Of a stretch of 64,000 nucleotides of DNA, positions 25,627 through 37,293 are shown piece by piece (position 1 is the first letter of the stretch; every line of letters starts with the position of its first letter). Position numbers and translations under genes: made by a program. The notes beneath the pieces are model-generated. The model was not told the origin of the DNA and did no database searches. It saw only the letters and a list, made by a program, of their open reading frames with translations. Source of the DNA: Bradysia coprophila (lineage: Eukaryota; Arthropoda; Insecta; Diptera; Sciaridae); the NCBI RefSeq assembly GCF_014529535.1, contig NW_023503584.1, positions 906,190 to 970,189 of the forward strand. The letters run 5' to 3'.

Positions 25627-26586
25627 TTAGCCCCGTACAACCCGTAATCCTATTTCGTCCGCAACCATAATACGTCCGTAGCCCTAATAAGCCCGGAACC
25701 CTAATACGTCTACAACCCTCTAATGCGTCTGTTACCAAAATGCAAGTCAAGTTGGGCATTGTCAAATTTACTGAAACTGTTCATTTTTAAAATTGCGCAT
25801 AGCGCAATTACGAAAGCCCGTACGAAGTACCTCTCAAATAAAACCAACAATTTACGACATTATTTTAGAAACCCAACATTTTTTGCCAACTTTCCATTGG
25901 GTATTCAATTACCTCTCAAATGAAACAAAAACTAGCAAAATCGGATGAGATTTACTCGATTTATGTGCAAAAAACACTTAGGGCCGAGTAGCGGCCTTAG
26001 TCCAAGGGCCCAAATTTGAAACTTTTTTCGACACGTTCTTTTCGGTATTCAATTACCTTCCATAAAAAACTAAATCTAGCAAAATCGCATGAGATTTACT
26101 CGATTTATGTGCAAAAAACACTTAGGGCCGAGTAACAACCTTTGAGCCCTCCCAACAAGCCCACGTTGCATCTTACCCAAAAACAATGTTCACTTTGTTC
26201 TACTCGTCAATACCTTTCATTTGATACATCACAAGCAGCTATTGCGTGCGTATTTCAGTAGATATCGTCGAAAGACTGAAAAACACCTATAGGGCCCTAG
26301 CTCTGGAGGGGCCGACCCTACCATGCCCATTTTCGAACTTGACCTTACTTTTGTCGATACCAATCGGGGAAAAAAAGAATTTTGAAAAAAGGTTGTGATT
26401 TACTCAAGCTAGAGGGGTCACGGACGGACGGACGGATGGACGGACGGACGGACGGACATTTTTTTTATTGCGGATTCGTCATCTATAAACATAACCAAAT
26501 GCTTTGCCCTTACTGTCTGCTTCCAATTCGACGTGTTACAAACGGCATATTAATCTTATAAGCCCCCAGTACTTCGTACGGGGCTA
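25627..26586. mobile_element. 960-bp non-autonomous element with tandem module and GGAC microsatellite
   Basis: Short inverted ends TTAGCCCCGTAC and GTACGGGGCTAA. Inside, a module of about 150 bases is present twice (near 25900 and 26040), each with GAGATTTACTCGATTTATGT and CACTTAGGGCCGAGTA. Near the right end lies a (GGAC)n run at 26411-26456. No transposase frame. The target duplication is not clear, so the superfamily is open. Confidence 0.6.
26411..26456 (+). repeat. (GGAC)n microsatellite
   Basis: About eleven tetranucleotide units with one GGAT variant, inside the element at 25627-26586. Likely part of that family's structure. Confidence 0.9.
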
Positions 26587-27170
26587 AAAATATTGGTCGA
26601 ATATAATTTCCCGTAATGAATTCTCAAAAACTCACGGAACCCTAGTTTGCCATGACGATTTCAAGAGGAATTTGCAAGAATTTTTGCGATTTGCTGAAAG
26701 CAAACGAAACATTGAAAACGTATTTTGGTCCTGGTCTTTATGACGAAATTGTCGTAGCTGTCAAATAGTTAGTAATTTTTCTGTTGAAAATTGTGAATGC
26801 TGCATCTGTCAATTAAAACTAGGATCAATAGACGTTTTCAATGCCTTGTTTGTGCTATGTCCCTATCAAAGCATTGAACATTGACTGTGTTGGTTTTACA
26901 ATTGATTTAGCCAATGAATGTCACTAAATGCATTAGATACAGAAAAAACTAGATTTTAATTCACCGGCAACACTGCCATGCTGCTCGAATCCGCAACAGC
27001 TGTAACTATCGGCACGTTACACCGGATAGATCTGATGCCGCCGGTGCAATCTGTCTTATTTGGCGAAGTTTCTCATATAATTATTGCAAGTTGTAGAACA
27101 ATTATTATTTTTTCTCTACACAAAGTGTAAATATTTTCTAAGAGACTTATTTATTTAATTTTTATTTAAC

Positions 27171-28370
27171 ATGGCTGGCACTACAACGGACAATGTTGAG
27201 GTAATTGAAATCGATTTCGTTTTAATCGAATTATTTACACAAAACATCGAATGATTCGTTGGCGATTTGGGTGAAGTCTCGCCATTTTTAGTATGGTTCT
27301 ATTGTTGATATATAATTTCCATGTAATTGACAGTTGCTCCCATGCATATGTCGAAGAACTTTATTGTGTTCTGTTGACTTTTTTCTCAGAAACACATCAA
27401 TTGCATGCTTCCAAATAGGGCATTGTGCTCCAATTAAATGAGTTGAGGTTATGTCTGACCGCAGTCCATATGCATTTTTGAATCATTTTCAGTGGAGTCC
27501 ATTAAGTGGTTGTTTTTCTTGTCCCAATTTCAGCATAATGCCGATACAAATAACATTGAGAAAGCCCGAGAAGAGCCAGGAAACGAAATAACGCCCGAAT
27601 GTCTCGTCAAGCATCCGTTGCAGAACCAGTGGACTCTGTGGTACTTGGAGAACGACAGAAATAAGTCCTGGGAAGACATGCAGAATGAAATAACCAGCTT
27701 CGACACGGTCGAAGACTTTTGGAGCTTGTACAATCACATTCGGGTGGCGTCGGAATTGAAGCAGGGCAACGACTACTCACTCTTCAAAAAGAATATCCGA
27801 CCGATGTGGGAGGATGCAGGTAAAGTAAAACAATCAAAATAATCTGCCGTACAGTGAACGGAGCGGATAATCAAATGTTCGTCTAAATATAGCCAACAAA
27901 CGTGGCGGTCGATGGGTTTTGAATTTAAACAAACAGCAACGTCGCAACGAATTGGATGCATTGTGGTTGGATATTGTAAGTGTAGACTTGAGTCGATAAT
28001 TCCGTTCGATGAATTGATGATCGAACCAAAATTGATTGCCTTACAGTTGTTGTGCTTAATCGGGGAGTCATTCGAATATTCTGACGATATTAATGGTGCA
28101 GTCGTCAACATTCGCCCGAGAGGAGATAAAATTTGTAAGTTCGAAATTGTTGTCCCTTCTGGGAATGGGAATGCGAAGTCGACGTAACAAATTTTTCGTT
28201 TAATTTTTCCAGCAATCTGGACAGCCGATGGTACAAATCAAGAATCGATTTTGAGTATAGGCCACAAATTAAAGGAATGTCTTCGGCTACCGAACGAAGT
28301 TCAGATCAGCTACGAACTGCATAAGGACACGGCTAACAAGCAAGGACCGAAGATGGCATTCACGATATAA
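27171..28370 (+). CDS. eIF4E: eIF4E, cap-binding translation initiation factor
   Basis: Five exons, 27171-27200, 27534-27819, 27893-27975, 28047-28134 and 28213-28370, splice in frame to 214 residues, the usual length. eIF4E binds the m7G cap of mRNA and docks on eIF4G in the cytoplasm. The conserved core is complete: HPLQNQWTLWYLENDRNKSW with the first cap-stacking tryptophan region, DFWSLYNHI (the eIF4G-binding face), RPMWEDAANKRGGRWVL with the second cap tryptophan, and LPNEVQISYELHKDT at the end. The short first exon gives only ten residues, so alternative first exons could give other N-termini, as known for fly eIF4E. AATAAA at 28536-28541 is a likely polyadenylation signal. Confidence 0.95.
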
Positions 28371-29058
28371 ACAGTTCTGATTTAATATTTTGGTGTTGAG
28401 AAGCCGACTCAACACTCAGCACTAACAGCAACACAATACTTATCGTCGGTAAAAGATTATCATTTTTTTTTTGTTTATTGGAAAAATCATTTCTTATTTC
28501 TTTGGATTTATAACCTCCCCCCGAAAAGTCAATGAAATAAAAAGAAAAATTATTTCGAAAAGCTAAAGTTCGAATTGACAGGAAGAAAATGTCGTTTCAA
28601 TTGTTGGTTGACCATTATGACGGAGAAGTGTTTTGAAAGAGAAATTTGATTTGAACTCTGAACTTGCGGTAACTGTCAGTCGTTGACACTTTCCGCAAGT
28701 TCGAACAAATGACGATTTCCCCATTAAGAAGAGGCTGTTGATTCTATCGGGATCAGATGATGATTTCAGTAGAGATATTAGAATTATCGAACATTTTCCG
28801 GTGGTCGCAACCGACCTTATCATTATGTGTGACCATAAGCTTTAGATTGCATTGCGCGAACCAATGGATTTTTTGGAAGATCAACTTCCGAAATTCGGAC
28901 CCATTTTTCCTGGATATGGTTTATATATGCCTGAAGAGGTCTAAAACCGTAGACCACGAAACCACTCACAATTTTTCTTTTTGTTAATATGCTACCTCTT
29001 AAATTCGTAAAACTATTTTCCACGTGTGGATTTTGTGACAGCTGGAAGTGGTCACTAA

Positions 29059-29475
29059 CAGGGCCTATTTTTGGTATTTTTTTTGGAAATTTTTACCAAA
29101 ATTTCCAAAAAATTGCCAAAAATTTCCAAAAACTGAGATCGTCCAAAAATCGACTTCCACAATTTCGAACAGTTTCGGCAACTCCTGAGCTCAGCCTTGT
29201 GTCTTAGCCGGCTCTAAATGATTTTGTTTGCTTACTGACGCTCTCATCTATCAAATTAATCATACTCGACTTCATTTGAAAGCTCATAGTGTCAAGAATC
29301 AACCAAAATCATTGAGGGCCGGCTAAAACACAAGGCTGAGCTCATGAGTTGCCGAAACTGTTCGAAATTGTGGTAAAATTCGGTTTTTGGACGATCTCAG
29401 CTTTTAGAAATTTTTGGCAATTTTTTAGAAATTTTGGTAAAAAATTTCCAAAAAAATTACCAAAAATAGGCCCTG
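29059..29475. mobile_element. 417-bp hAT MITE with long arms
   Basis: Ends CAGGGCCTATTTTTGGTA and TACCAAAAATAGGCCCTG are flanked by a perfect 8-base duplication GTCACTAA (29051-29058 and 29476-29483). The inverted arms are about 165 bases and include GAACAGTTTCGGCAACTC and its complement. There is no coding capacity. hAT type from the duplication length and the CAGGG start. Confidence 0.9.
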
Positions 29476-30618
29476 GTCACTAAGGCATTAGGGGCATCAT
29501 TGTAAAGCTAGGCTAAGCCTATGTCAGTGCATTCAATGATTTAAGCATAGACATTCCACGGTGGGGCTGAACACATTTTTTTAAAAGTTCGCGAACTTGG
29601 GATATTTTTACAAGAAATATGCAACGATGTTTTTCGTACGAATTCAAAATTTTACGGCCGGGATAACACCATTTTTCTACTGAAAGTGTATCACTGTCAC
29701 GGTGAGCTTGAAAAACGTTTTTATAAAAAAGTTGTGTCCATACGCGCGCTGGGGAACTTACCGAAAATTTGACAATGGAATATGATAGAGTTGTGGAACT
29801 ATTTTTTTTTGTGTCGCGAACCGGTAATACTGGTAAAATACCTGTAGTACGGGTTCATGCCTTTGTAAAGACATAAAATTAGTGCAAATTATAGTAGAAT
29901 GGTGTGCTTTGGACCAGTGATTAATATTGAAACGTAGATTTTAAAAACAATTACTAGCCCTTAAAAAACCCACCCTTAACACATCCACCCCTTTTCAAAG
30001 TTTTCTGTGCATAGGCAACTTTAATGAATTATTGTGAACTGATTTCTTCATCTACCTTAGTGATATATAGCTCAAATGAAAGAGGAAAGTTCAAGCTTTT
30101 TTTCAGGATCCTAAAATTTTCTAAAATTTTCCAATATTTTCCGATTTTCCACAGATTTTCCAATTTTTCTACAGTTGTGGTTTTTAATTTGAAGGTTAAA
30201 TTTAAATATGTTCGAAATTTTGTTCTGAAAATGAAAATTTCTTTTTGGAGTGTTGTTTAGTATTTAATTCGCCACCACTTTTCCAAAGAAACCACTCTTC
30301 GATTTTTCCAAACGTAGCGGCCAGCTGCCATTTTCGTGTTAAATTTGAGGCATTTTAAATGAAATGTTTTTGGTAAAAAATATTTTTTTTTAATTTTTTC
30401 ATATATATAAATAGTTAACATCATCATAAAGCTGCAGATCCCAGCTTTACAAAGATACCAAACACTCCATATTGAAACCAAAATGTGATTAACTTTTGAC
30501 GCATTAGGTGTTACGGGTCACTTCTACTCGCTAAAATTAATGGCATGAAACTCTTCTGAAAATTTACAAATAGAACCCACCACAACAGCCAGAAATTCGT
30601 TGGTTATAGCGACTCGTC

Positions 30619-30762
30619 AACTTTAGACACACCGGAAAGTGCTAAGGGAGTCGTGATATACTTCCAAATAAATTTCTAAAAATCAAAAATTTGACTTTTG
30701 ATTTTTAGAAATTTATTTGGAGGTATTCCTAGACTCCATTAGCACTTTCCGGCGTGCCTAAA
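30619..30762. mobile_element. About 144-bp MITE, nearly complete palindrome
   Basis: The arms CTTTAGACACACCGGAAAGT...TTTCTAAAAATCAAAA and their complement (ending GGCGTGCCTAAAG) leave almost no loop. A TTTA/TAAA border would fit a TA duplication, so a Tc1/mariner-type origin is possible but not certain. Confidence 0.7.
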
Positions 30763-31031
30763 GTGCCTGCTCGAGCATCATTCGCTACGTGTTAGGATGA
30801 AATTTTTTGAAAACAATAAAGGCCCGACCCCGACAGAGTGGTTTTGTCTCTTACGACTCAAAACCTCTCCAGACATATATAAACTTTTGTGCCCGTAGAT
30901 GCTCAACAAATAAAATGTCCATTGCTCAGCCCACAAAATATGTTTACAAAAATCGTCATGTTTAAGTATTGAACTGTTCAATTGTTACGACACGTTTATA
31001 CTCACATCAACGCACTGGCAGTGCTTTGCTC

Positions 31032-31309
31032 TAAATAGCCTCAATACAAACAACACACACTCTACGGATAATAGCGGCAGAGTCAAAATGACCCAAAATT
31101 ATATCGTCTAAATTCGAAGTTTTTGGACAAAATGATGTATGGACGACTTGTTCATTATCAAAAATAAGAGGCACCTTCTATACATCACTTTTCGATTGGA
31201 CCACAGGAACCACCCGGAACCACCTGGAACCACTTGCAAAAATCAAGCAAAATTTCGACTCTGCCGCTATTATCCGTAGAGTGTGTGTTGTTTGTATTGA
31301 GGCTATTTA
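31032..31309. mobile_element. 278-bp hAT-type MITE
   Basis: The ends TAAATAGCCTCAATACAAAC and GTTTGTATTGAGGCTATTTA are perfect inverted repeats over about 50 bases. The flanking duplication CTTTGCTC is perfect (31024-31031 and 31310-31317). The identical arms and duplication suggest a young copy. Confidence 0.9.
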
Positions 31310-32701
31310 CTTTGCTCACATACATCTATTAACGTTCAGTCAAACAATTTGATTGTATAGTTGTCATTGAACACGATTAAAGCTAATAAATTCAACGAAC
31401 GATCAACTTTCATGAAAATGTCGATGTCCTGCCCATTGCCATCGTATTTGAAGCCCATAATACCTTACCCACTTTTATCTCTAGTCTGCGTCCATGAAAA
31501 CTTTCTTCAAATTAATGTAGATATATATGGAATATTGACTTGTCTTGTGTGTACGGGTCGGTCTCCATCGTTATTGTTGATTCGAACGAGTACATAGCAG
31601 GAAGATTAAACGAATCTTTTGAGAACTGCTGGGCAATTTAAATATTTTGCGCCTTTACGATGAAACAGCAGCTAGTCACACATTTCAATGCCACGTTGGC
31701 ACATTCGTGTTCAGCAATTTTTTTTTAGATGATATGATAGCATTAGTTCTAGGGAACATGTGCTGCAAGCATTGCGTTGGCATATCTTTGAGAAAAACAA
31801 TTTTTATGTTTCAAAATCTATTGAAAGGACAGAGGTTACGTGGGCGCTTTAAATTTCTTAGGGGGAACAATGTAGAGTTGTACTGTTGTACATCAATTTA
31901 GATTTATTTTATGTGACTACTTGCAGTTTCCCACAGGCGCGCCGAGTTCTGTACGGCGTATGGGGCAGATGCCCTATACGACTTCCTGTCGCCCCATACG
32001 GTTTTACGTATTTCTTTTGTTTACCAAAATTTTGCCCCATACGAGCTGATAAAAAGTCGGCTCGTCTGGTTTCCAACGAAAATCATTCATTACCTGATGA
32101 TATTTGCTGTAATCATCATCACTGCGGAGCTTCACGAGTTAAATAACTTATTTAATCGTTTGGGCATTTTCATTTTGAATGGTTTGATTGTCTTCGGCTT
32201 AGGCTTAGGTTATTAAATTCCATCTCGTCAGAATGAAACTGTTCCAGGACGCAATCGACTATCGCACTACCTTCGACAAACTAGCCAGCAAGTCTTGTGT
32301 GTGTATATCAATCATGAACCGTGGAAACTTCAACTTAATTCCGGCTGAGACGCCGAGGTCAATTCAACCATTTACCTTTTTCTTAGCCAACAGTCATCAA
32401 GGAGGATCAGAAGTTCATGAGTCTACAACATAATTTTCAGCGAAGACCGTCCAACAACCTTCTATTCTTTAGTATTAAATGATTGTAGACTCTATGCGCT
32501 GCGTACATAAAACCGGAAGAAAAAATCGACGGTACGTTTTCAGATTCACTTACAGCGACAGCACTCTAAATAGTCCATTGGCAGGCTGTAACAAAAAAGA
32601 ATATTCAAAACTCGGACATTGATGGCGCAACATTTTATTTGTTTTCCTGAAGGATGTAGCAACGTCATTCAGTACCATATAACAAAGTACTATAAATTTC
32701 T

Positions 32702-33467
32702 TCAGTATTGACCACCGGTTATTACGTCGTTCATCGACTTAGCAAGTTCGCTTGCGGTTGAATAATAATATGGATATTTGGGTTGTCTTGAATTTTTTAT
32801 TGGGATCATGTTTCCGTTTCTTCCGTAAATGAAACATCTGAAATGGAAAGAATACGTAAAGTGACTTTTTAAAATCAAAACTTATTAAGCCACAGCTGGA
32901 GAGGTTTTCCCCTCCGAGTGATACATTCATTTTGGATTCTTCAGGTGTTTCTGACGCGTCAATACCCTCGAAAGAGTATTGGCCTGGTACAAAATGGAGA
33001 ATTGTTGCATCACAATCAGGAGGTACAAAATACGGCTATTTTCACCACAAACACGCTATCACTTTAGGGTCAAATTTTCAAACCTGGGGAAATATCTGTC
33101 AGTTCTCGGTCCAAAGTTCTCAAGTTGTTTATCGGATCCGTCAAGTGAATGTACCACGACATATCGTTGGGATAGAGTCTGAATATCCTGGCTTTTCGGT
33201 AAATCAGCGAATAGATCTTTGCAGGCCCTGCAGTTAGTCAAATGGACAATAACTAAAATTGGTTTTCCTTCCGCTTGTGATTGTTGAAGTGCAGCTTGGA
33301 AATTTGGTGCATAAGTGAAGACTTCTTTTGGCCGACTGTAACTGTTGTAACTGTATGCAGCCGATAGCTACAACAAATTCAATCGTTTAGAGTCTAATTA
33401 ATCTTCAGTGAAACCAGTCAAACGTTACCTGGATAGCAGCCAATAATAGGAGCACAACACTTTTCAT
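32702..33467 (-). CDS. TXNDC12/AGR-like secreted thioredoxin-fold protein, paralog A
   Basis: Three exons on minus, 33467-33429, 33367-33084 and 32837-32702, splice in frame to 152 residues. Residues 1-17 are a signal peptide (MKSVVLLLLAAIQ then LSAA). The thioredoxin-like domain carries the redox motif C59-R-A-C62 in KPILVIVHLTNCRAC, followed by LSQRYVVVHS and the cis-proline-type RYFPR. Its C-terminal strand-helix part (YYYSTASELAKSMNDV) aligns with that of TXNDC12/ERp18 and AGR2. Family members act as thiol-disulfide enzymes or chaperones of the secretory pathway. No KDEL-type retention signal is present, so it may be secreted. Same exon layout and phases as the gene at 48202-49086; the sequence is more diverged from the mammalian pattern. 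Confidence 0.8.
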
Positions 33468-35358
33468 GACTAAATTCTTTGCAAGAAGACCTTAAAATCG
33501 AAACGTTTTCCGAGATGCGAAGCCTTTTATATTGACTCAAACGTGCTACGTATGAACCGAATTTTCAAGTGTTCTTCTGTGATCAAATATTTATTGAGGC
33601 TTAAATATTTTACGTGCGCGATTGTCTGTTTTGTTGTTTAATTTAATTTATTTTTTTGTTTAAAACGTAAGCAGTGCGCTCTTCATGGAAATTTTTTTAT
33701 TCGTAATCGTTGTCACATTCGAAATATTTAGACGGATTTTGCGTTTCTAATCCAACAATTCGTTGAAAAATGCAAATAAAAGAAACCTGTGCAGAAGACA
33801 AACTTTTCTTAAAGACGTATATCCAACTTCGGAACACTTTTTTTTGTCCCAATCCAAACACTCTTTAAAGTCTCATCTGAATTTATCTGTTTTATGGATG
33901 GTATATCTTTCGAATGCTGCCAGAGCAGCTGCGACAACATCTAATACTAAACGAATAAGGAATGTTTCAAGCAATGCCATAAATGATGGGCTCTGACGAG
34001 TTTTCCCTTAATATACCACAATATATGTTTGAACATCTGAAGTAAAAGATTCTCTATCAAACAACACTAAGCTATATTTTAAACGACAGAAGTAACAAAC
34101 TACTAAACGATACTTTAAACAACAGAAGTAGCAGATTTGATCGTAATGTAGTAACGTTTAATGCTTGTTATTCCCGAAGGGGATAGATTTCCTGCGTAAA
34201 ACAATAGCAATTGATTTTTAAACTCTCGTAGGTATTGCGTACAGCCGACATCAACAATTGCAACAGTCCAGAAAGTTATTATAAATATGACCAAGAAATA
34301 AGGCAATGAAGGGAACTGGGCCAAAATAATTGTAGGTTGGAAAACGTTATGGATTTTGCAAGTTCTGAGAGACTGTGGGGGGAAACATTTCCCCATATTT
34401 TCTTCCATTTCCCTCGATATATTTCTTAGTTTTAGCAAAAATATTTTTGGGAAAACTTGGAAAAATTCTGTAAAATGTGGAAAATGTGGCAAAATATTTT
34501 CCCAAATATAGTCAATGGTGGTTCACAAAAGTTATAATAGTAGTAGGTATATTCGAGCCAAAGGTGAGGTATGCAACTACGCTACACTAATTGAAAACCA
34601 GTAATAAGTTACCGAAGTACACGATAAAACATAATTTCATATTTCTTTCGTCTAGCTTCTTATAATTCTTTAAACGTGCCAATATACGTACCACCTGTAT
34701 CTCGAATTGTAAAAGATTATCAGAATTACCAAAATTGCCTATTTTTACCTATAGTAGAAAAACGTTTACAAAAATTGTATGCCTTCGTTATGGCGATTGT
34801 TCGTTCAGGTGGTTTGTTTGTAAACATTTACAAAAATTCCTCTTCTATTTTATTAGATCCCATGCTGAGGGCTATTAGCCTTTAGGTTTTATGTGCTTTC
34901 TCTGACACTTTTCGATTGGTCGTGGAGACGGAGAGTTGGAACTAAGCCATTTGTCTATTCCTAGCCATAGCATAGCAAGAACAATTCGTCCGTTCTTTAA
35001 CATTTCGAGTACATTTTGACCGATTTTCATACGCTTCGTAATAATTATGAGTTTCGCAGTAGGAATACGTGTCGAATCATGTACATGTACAGGTCGAACT
35101 AGTGCTATATATGTATCGTATTAGGTACACGCACGTACATACCAGGAATACACGTGTTTGTATACCAGGCTTATCATAGCAATTCGTTGCGATATCATCT
35201 GGTTTTTTGTTATTTTTGCGAGAAACGTTTTTGTTGGACACGTTAATTGCGCTTTGCCATATAACGTAATAAGAATTTTATATTTTTAAATGTTTCTTTC
35301 TGATTTCAGCAATCCGAAGAACACATCGATTAATAACATTAAACAAGTTGATTCTATG

Positions 35359-36649
35359 TAGGGTGTAGCGGTTTTACAAAATGTGTTAGTTCTGTTAAGG
35401 CTCAGCCGGAAATCCACTCAGCTGGTCCATCTGATCATTTTATGGAAGAAATTTTTTTTTCAAACTTTGATTTTGTGCTGCCGCCAGATCGATTTTTGAA
35501 AATTTCGTCGTTTTCGGTCCACGTCACATATATCGTTTTTTTACGGTGGGCTCGGTGTACATAAAAAGTTGAGTCAACATGGTAATCTAATCTCCAGGCT
35601 TCACAGATTATTTTATAAAAAAGATCAAGTCTAAAAAATATTTTTTGAGTTCATGACTGATCGTCAAAGTTCCCCGATGGTGATTTTGAGACTTTAATCT
35701 CGCCTCGAAATTTGATGAAAATGTGCTAAAATGTAAATTGAACTTTAAATATGCTGAATGGACCGCGGTGAGTCAAATACAACATCTGATTTGAATTGGG
35801 ACACCTAAATTTGATATTTATCTGACAAAAAGTTGTGTTTTTGGTACATGGAATATTGGTGGCGAAAGTCGAATTACCTCAAATCAATAATTTTTTAGCT
35901 TATAATGTATTCCCAGGTTCTCACAATGCGAAACCTTCAATTTTAAGCGTTTTCTAAGCTAATTTACGTACTGTTGACAAGTTCTAGAGCCAGTGGCTAC
36001 GTCTCTTTACATTTTCAAATTTTGATGTATTTAATGTTGTAAATTAGCTTAGAAAACGCTTAAAATTGAAGGTTTCGCATTGTCAGAACCTGGGAATACA
36101 TTTTAAGCTAAAAAATTATTGATTTGAGGTTATTCGACTTTCGCCAACAATATTCCATGTACCAAAAACACAACTTTTTGTCAGATAAATATCAAATTTA
36201 GGTGTCCCAAATCAAATCAGATGTTGTATTTGACTCACCGCGGTCCATTTAGCATATTTAAAGTTTAATTTACATTTTTGCACATTTTCATCAAATTTCG
36301 AGGCGAGATTAAAGTCTCAAAATCACCATCGGGGAACTTTGACGATCAGTCATGAACTCAAAAAATATTTTTTAGACTTGATCTTTTTTATAAAATAATC
36401 TGTGAAGCCTGGAGATTAGATTACCATGTTGACTCAACTTTTTATGTACACCGAGCCCACCGTAAAAAATCGATATATGTGACGTGGACCGAAAAAGACG
36501 AAATTTTCAAAAATCGATCTGGCGGCAGCACAAAATTAAAGTTTGAAAATTTTTTTGTCTTCCATAAAATGATCAGATGGACCAGCTGAGTGGATTTCCG
36601 GCTGAGCCTTAAAAGAACTAACACATTTTGTAAAAACCGCTACACCCTA
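35359..36649. mobile_element. 1.29-kb inverted-repeat (foldback) element
   Basis: Left arm 35359-35966 and right arm 36040-36649 are near-perfect reverse complements with a 73-base spacer. The ends are TAGGGTGTAGCGG and CCGCTACACCCTA. The flanks TTCTATG and TTCTATA match at six of seven positions and are probably the target duplication. No protein is encoded; matching open frames appear in both arms only because of the palindrome. A transcript crossing it would fold into a long double strand. Confidence 0.88.
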
Positions 36650-36956
36650 TTCTATATTTTCCATTGTTTATTCGAGAGAATAAGAAGAAGCGTTTACATT
36701 AGTAATAGTTAGAGAAAACTAGCGACCAACCTTGCAAAATTCTATTTCAGCAATGTGTACATTGAAATCGGTATACCTTAGTGGTCTGAATCTACCACCA
36801 AAAGTCCCAAAAAATCCCATTTCAATTTTCCGAGAAAATCGATAAAATGTGAAAAAATTGATGTTAAGTGCAGAATTATATTTTATTGACAAGCGAAAAA
36901 AAGACTGCTCACAGTGGCGCAGCCAGTAAAAAATCGATCTTTTCAAAAAATAAATT

Positions 36957-37283
36957 TTACAATAAATCAAAGTCATCTACTCTATTAGCTCCTAATGTTC
37001 CCAAAATGCATGCCGCGTTCCCTCTTTGAATGGCAATTGAAATTTTCTGTAATAAATAATCTGTTGAACGTGGTTCTCCTGAAGCAGCCTTCATGATTGA
37101 TCCCAATTTTTGAACAAATTTCATAGTTTCTGGCCCCATACAACCTAAAGTTTCGAAAGCTAACGGAGTGAACAAATAATTTTCTTTCAAATGTTTGTAA
37201 TGATTATGTTTAAATCTTTCCGCCTTATCCGCAATTGACCGTTTTTTCTTGCTAGATGCCTTAATGTATGAAGGCGCTAATGT
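36957..37283 (-). repeat. LINE reverse-transcriptase 3' end, fragment
   Basis: On the minus strand a continuous frame reads KAERFKHNHYKHLKENYLFT, then PLAFETLGCMGPE, a GEPRST-YLLQKISIAIQRGN segment and a stop at 36957. The PLAFETLG...LG...TG..R...L-QRIS-A-QR-N pattern is the C-terminal tail of the polyprotein of some non-LTR retrotransposons. No reverse-transcriptase catalytic part is present; the frame is cut by the foldback element starting at 37294. A dead 3' fragment. Confidence 0.65.
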
Positions 37284-37293
37284 AGCGATAAGA

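Larger units (their letters stand above)
23250..27170. other. Intergenic region rich in DNA transposons
   Basis: Between the TAF6 start and eIF4E I find a hAT MITE (23667-24118), a dispersed repeat (24470-24580), a MITE (24955-25139), a possible orphan exon (25280-25468) and a larger non-autonomous element (25627-26586). The rest, including the eIF4E promoter region, shows no gene. Confidence 0.6.
28371..32701. other. Transposon-rich gene desert
   Basis: No gene recognised. Contains three foldback/MITE elements listed separately (29059-29475, 30619-30762, 31032-31309). Around 31930-32060 there is a palindrome-like stretch with repeated GCCCCATACG words that may be a further element. The remaining open frames look random. 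Confidence 0.55.

Noticed and set aside
27489-27737. Minus-strand frame opposite eIF4E exon 2
   Set aside because: Shadow of a conserved coding exon.
29059-31309. Retroviral or LTR-type element suggested by repeats in this desert
   Set aside because: Repeats are inverted, short and flanked by 8-base duplications or TA-like borders; no LTR, primer site, gag or pol similarity.
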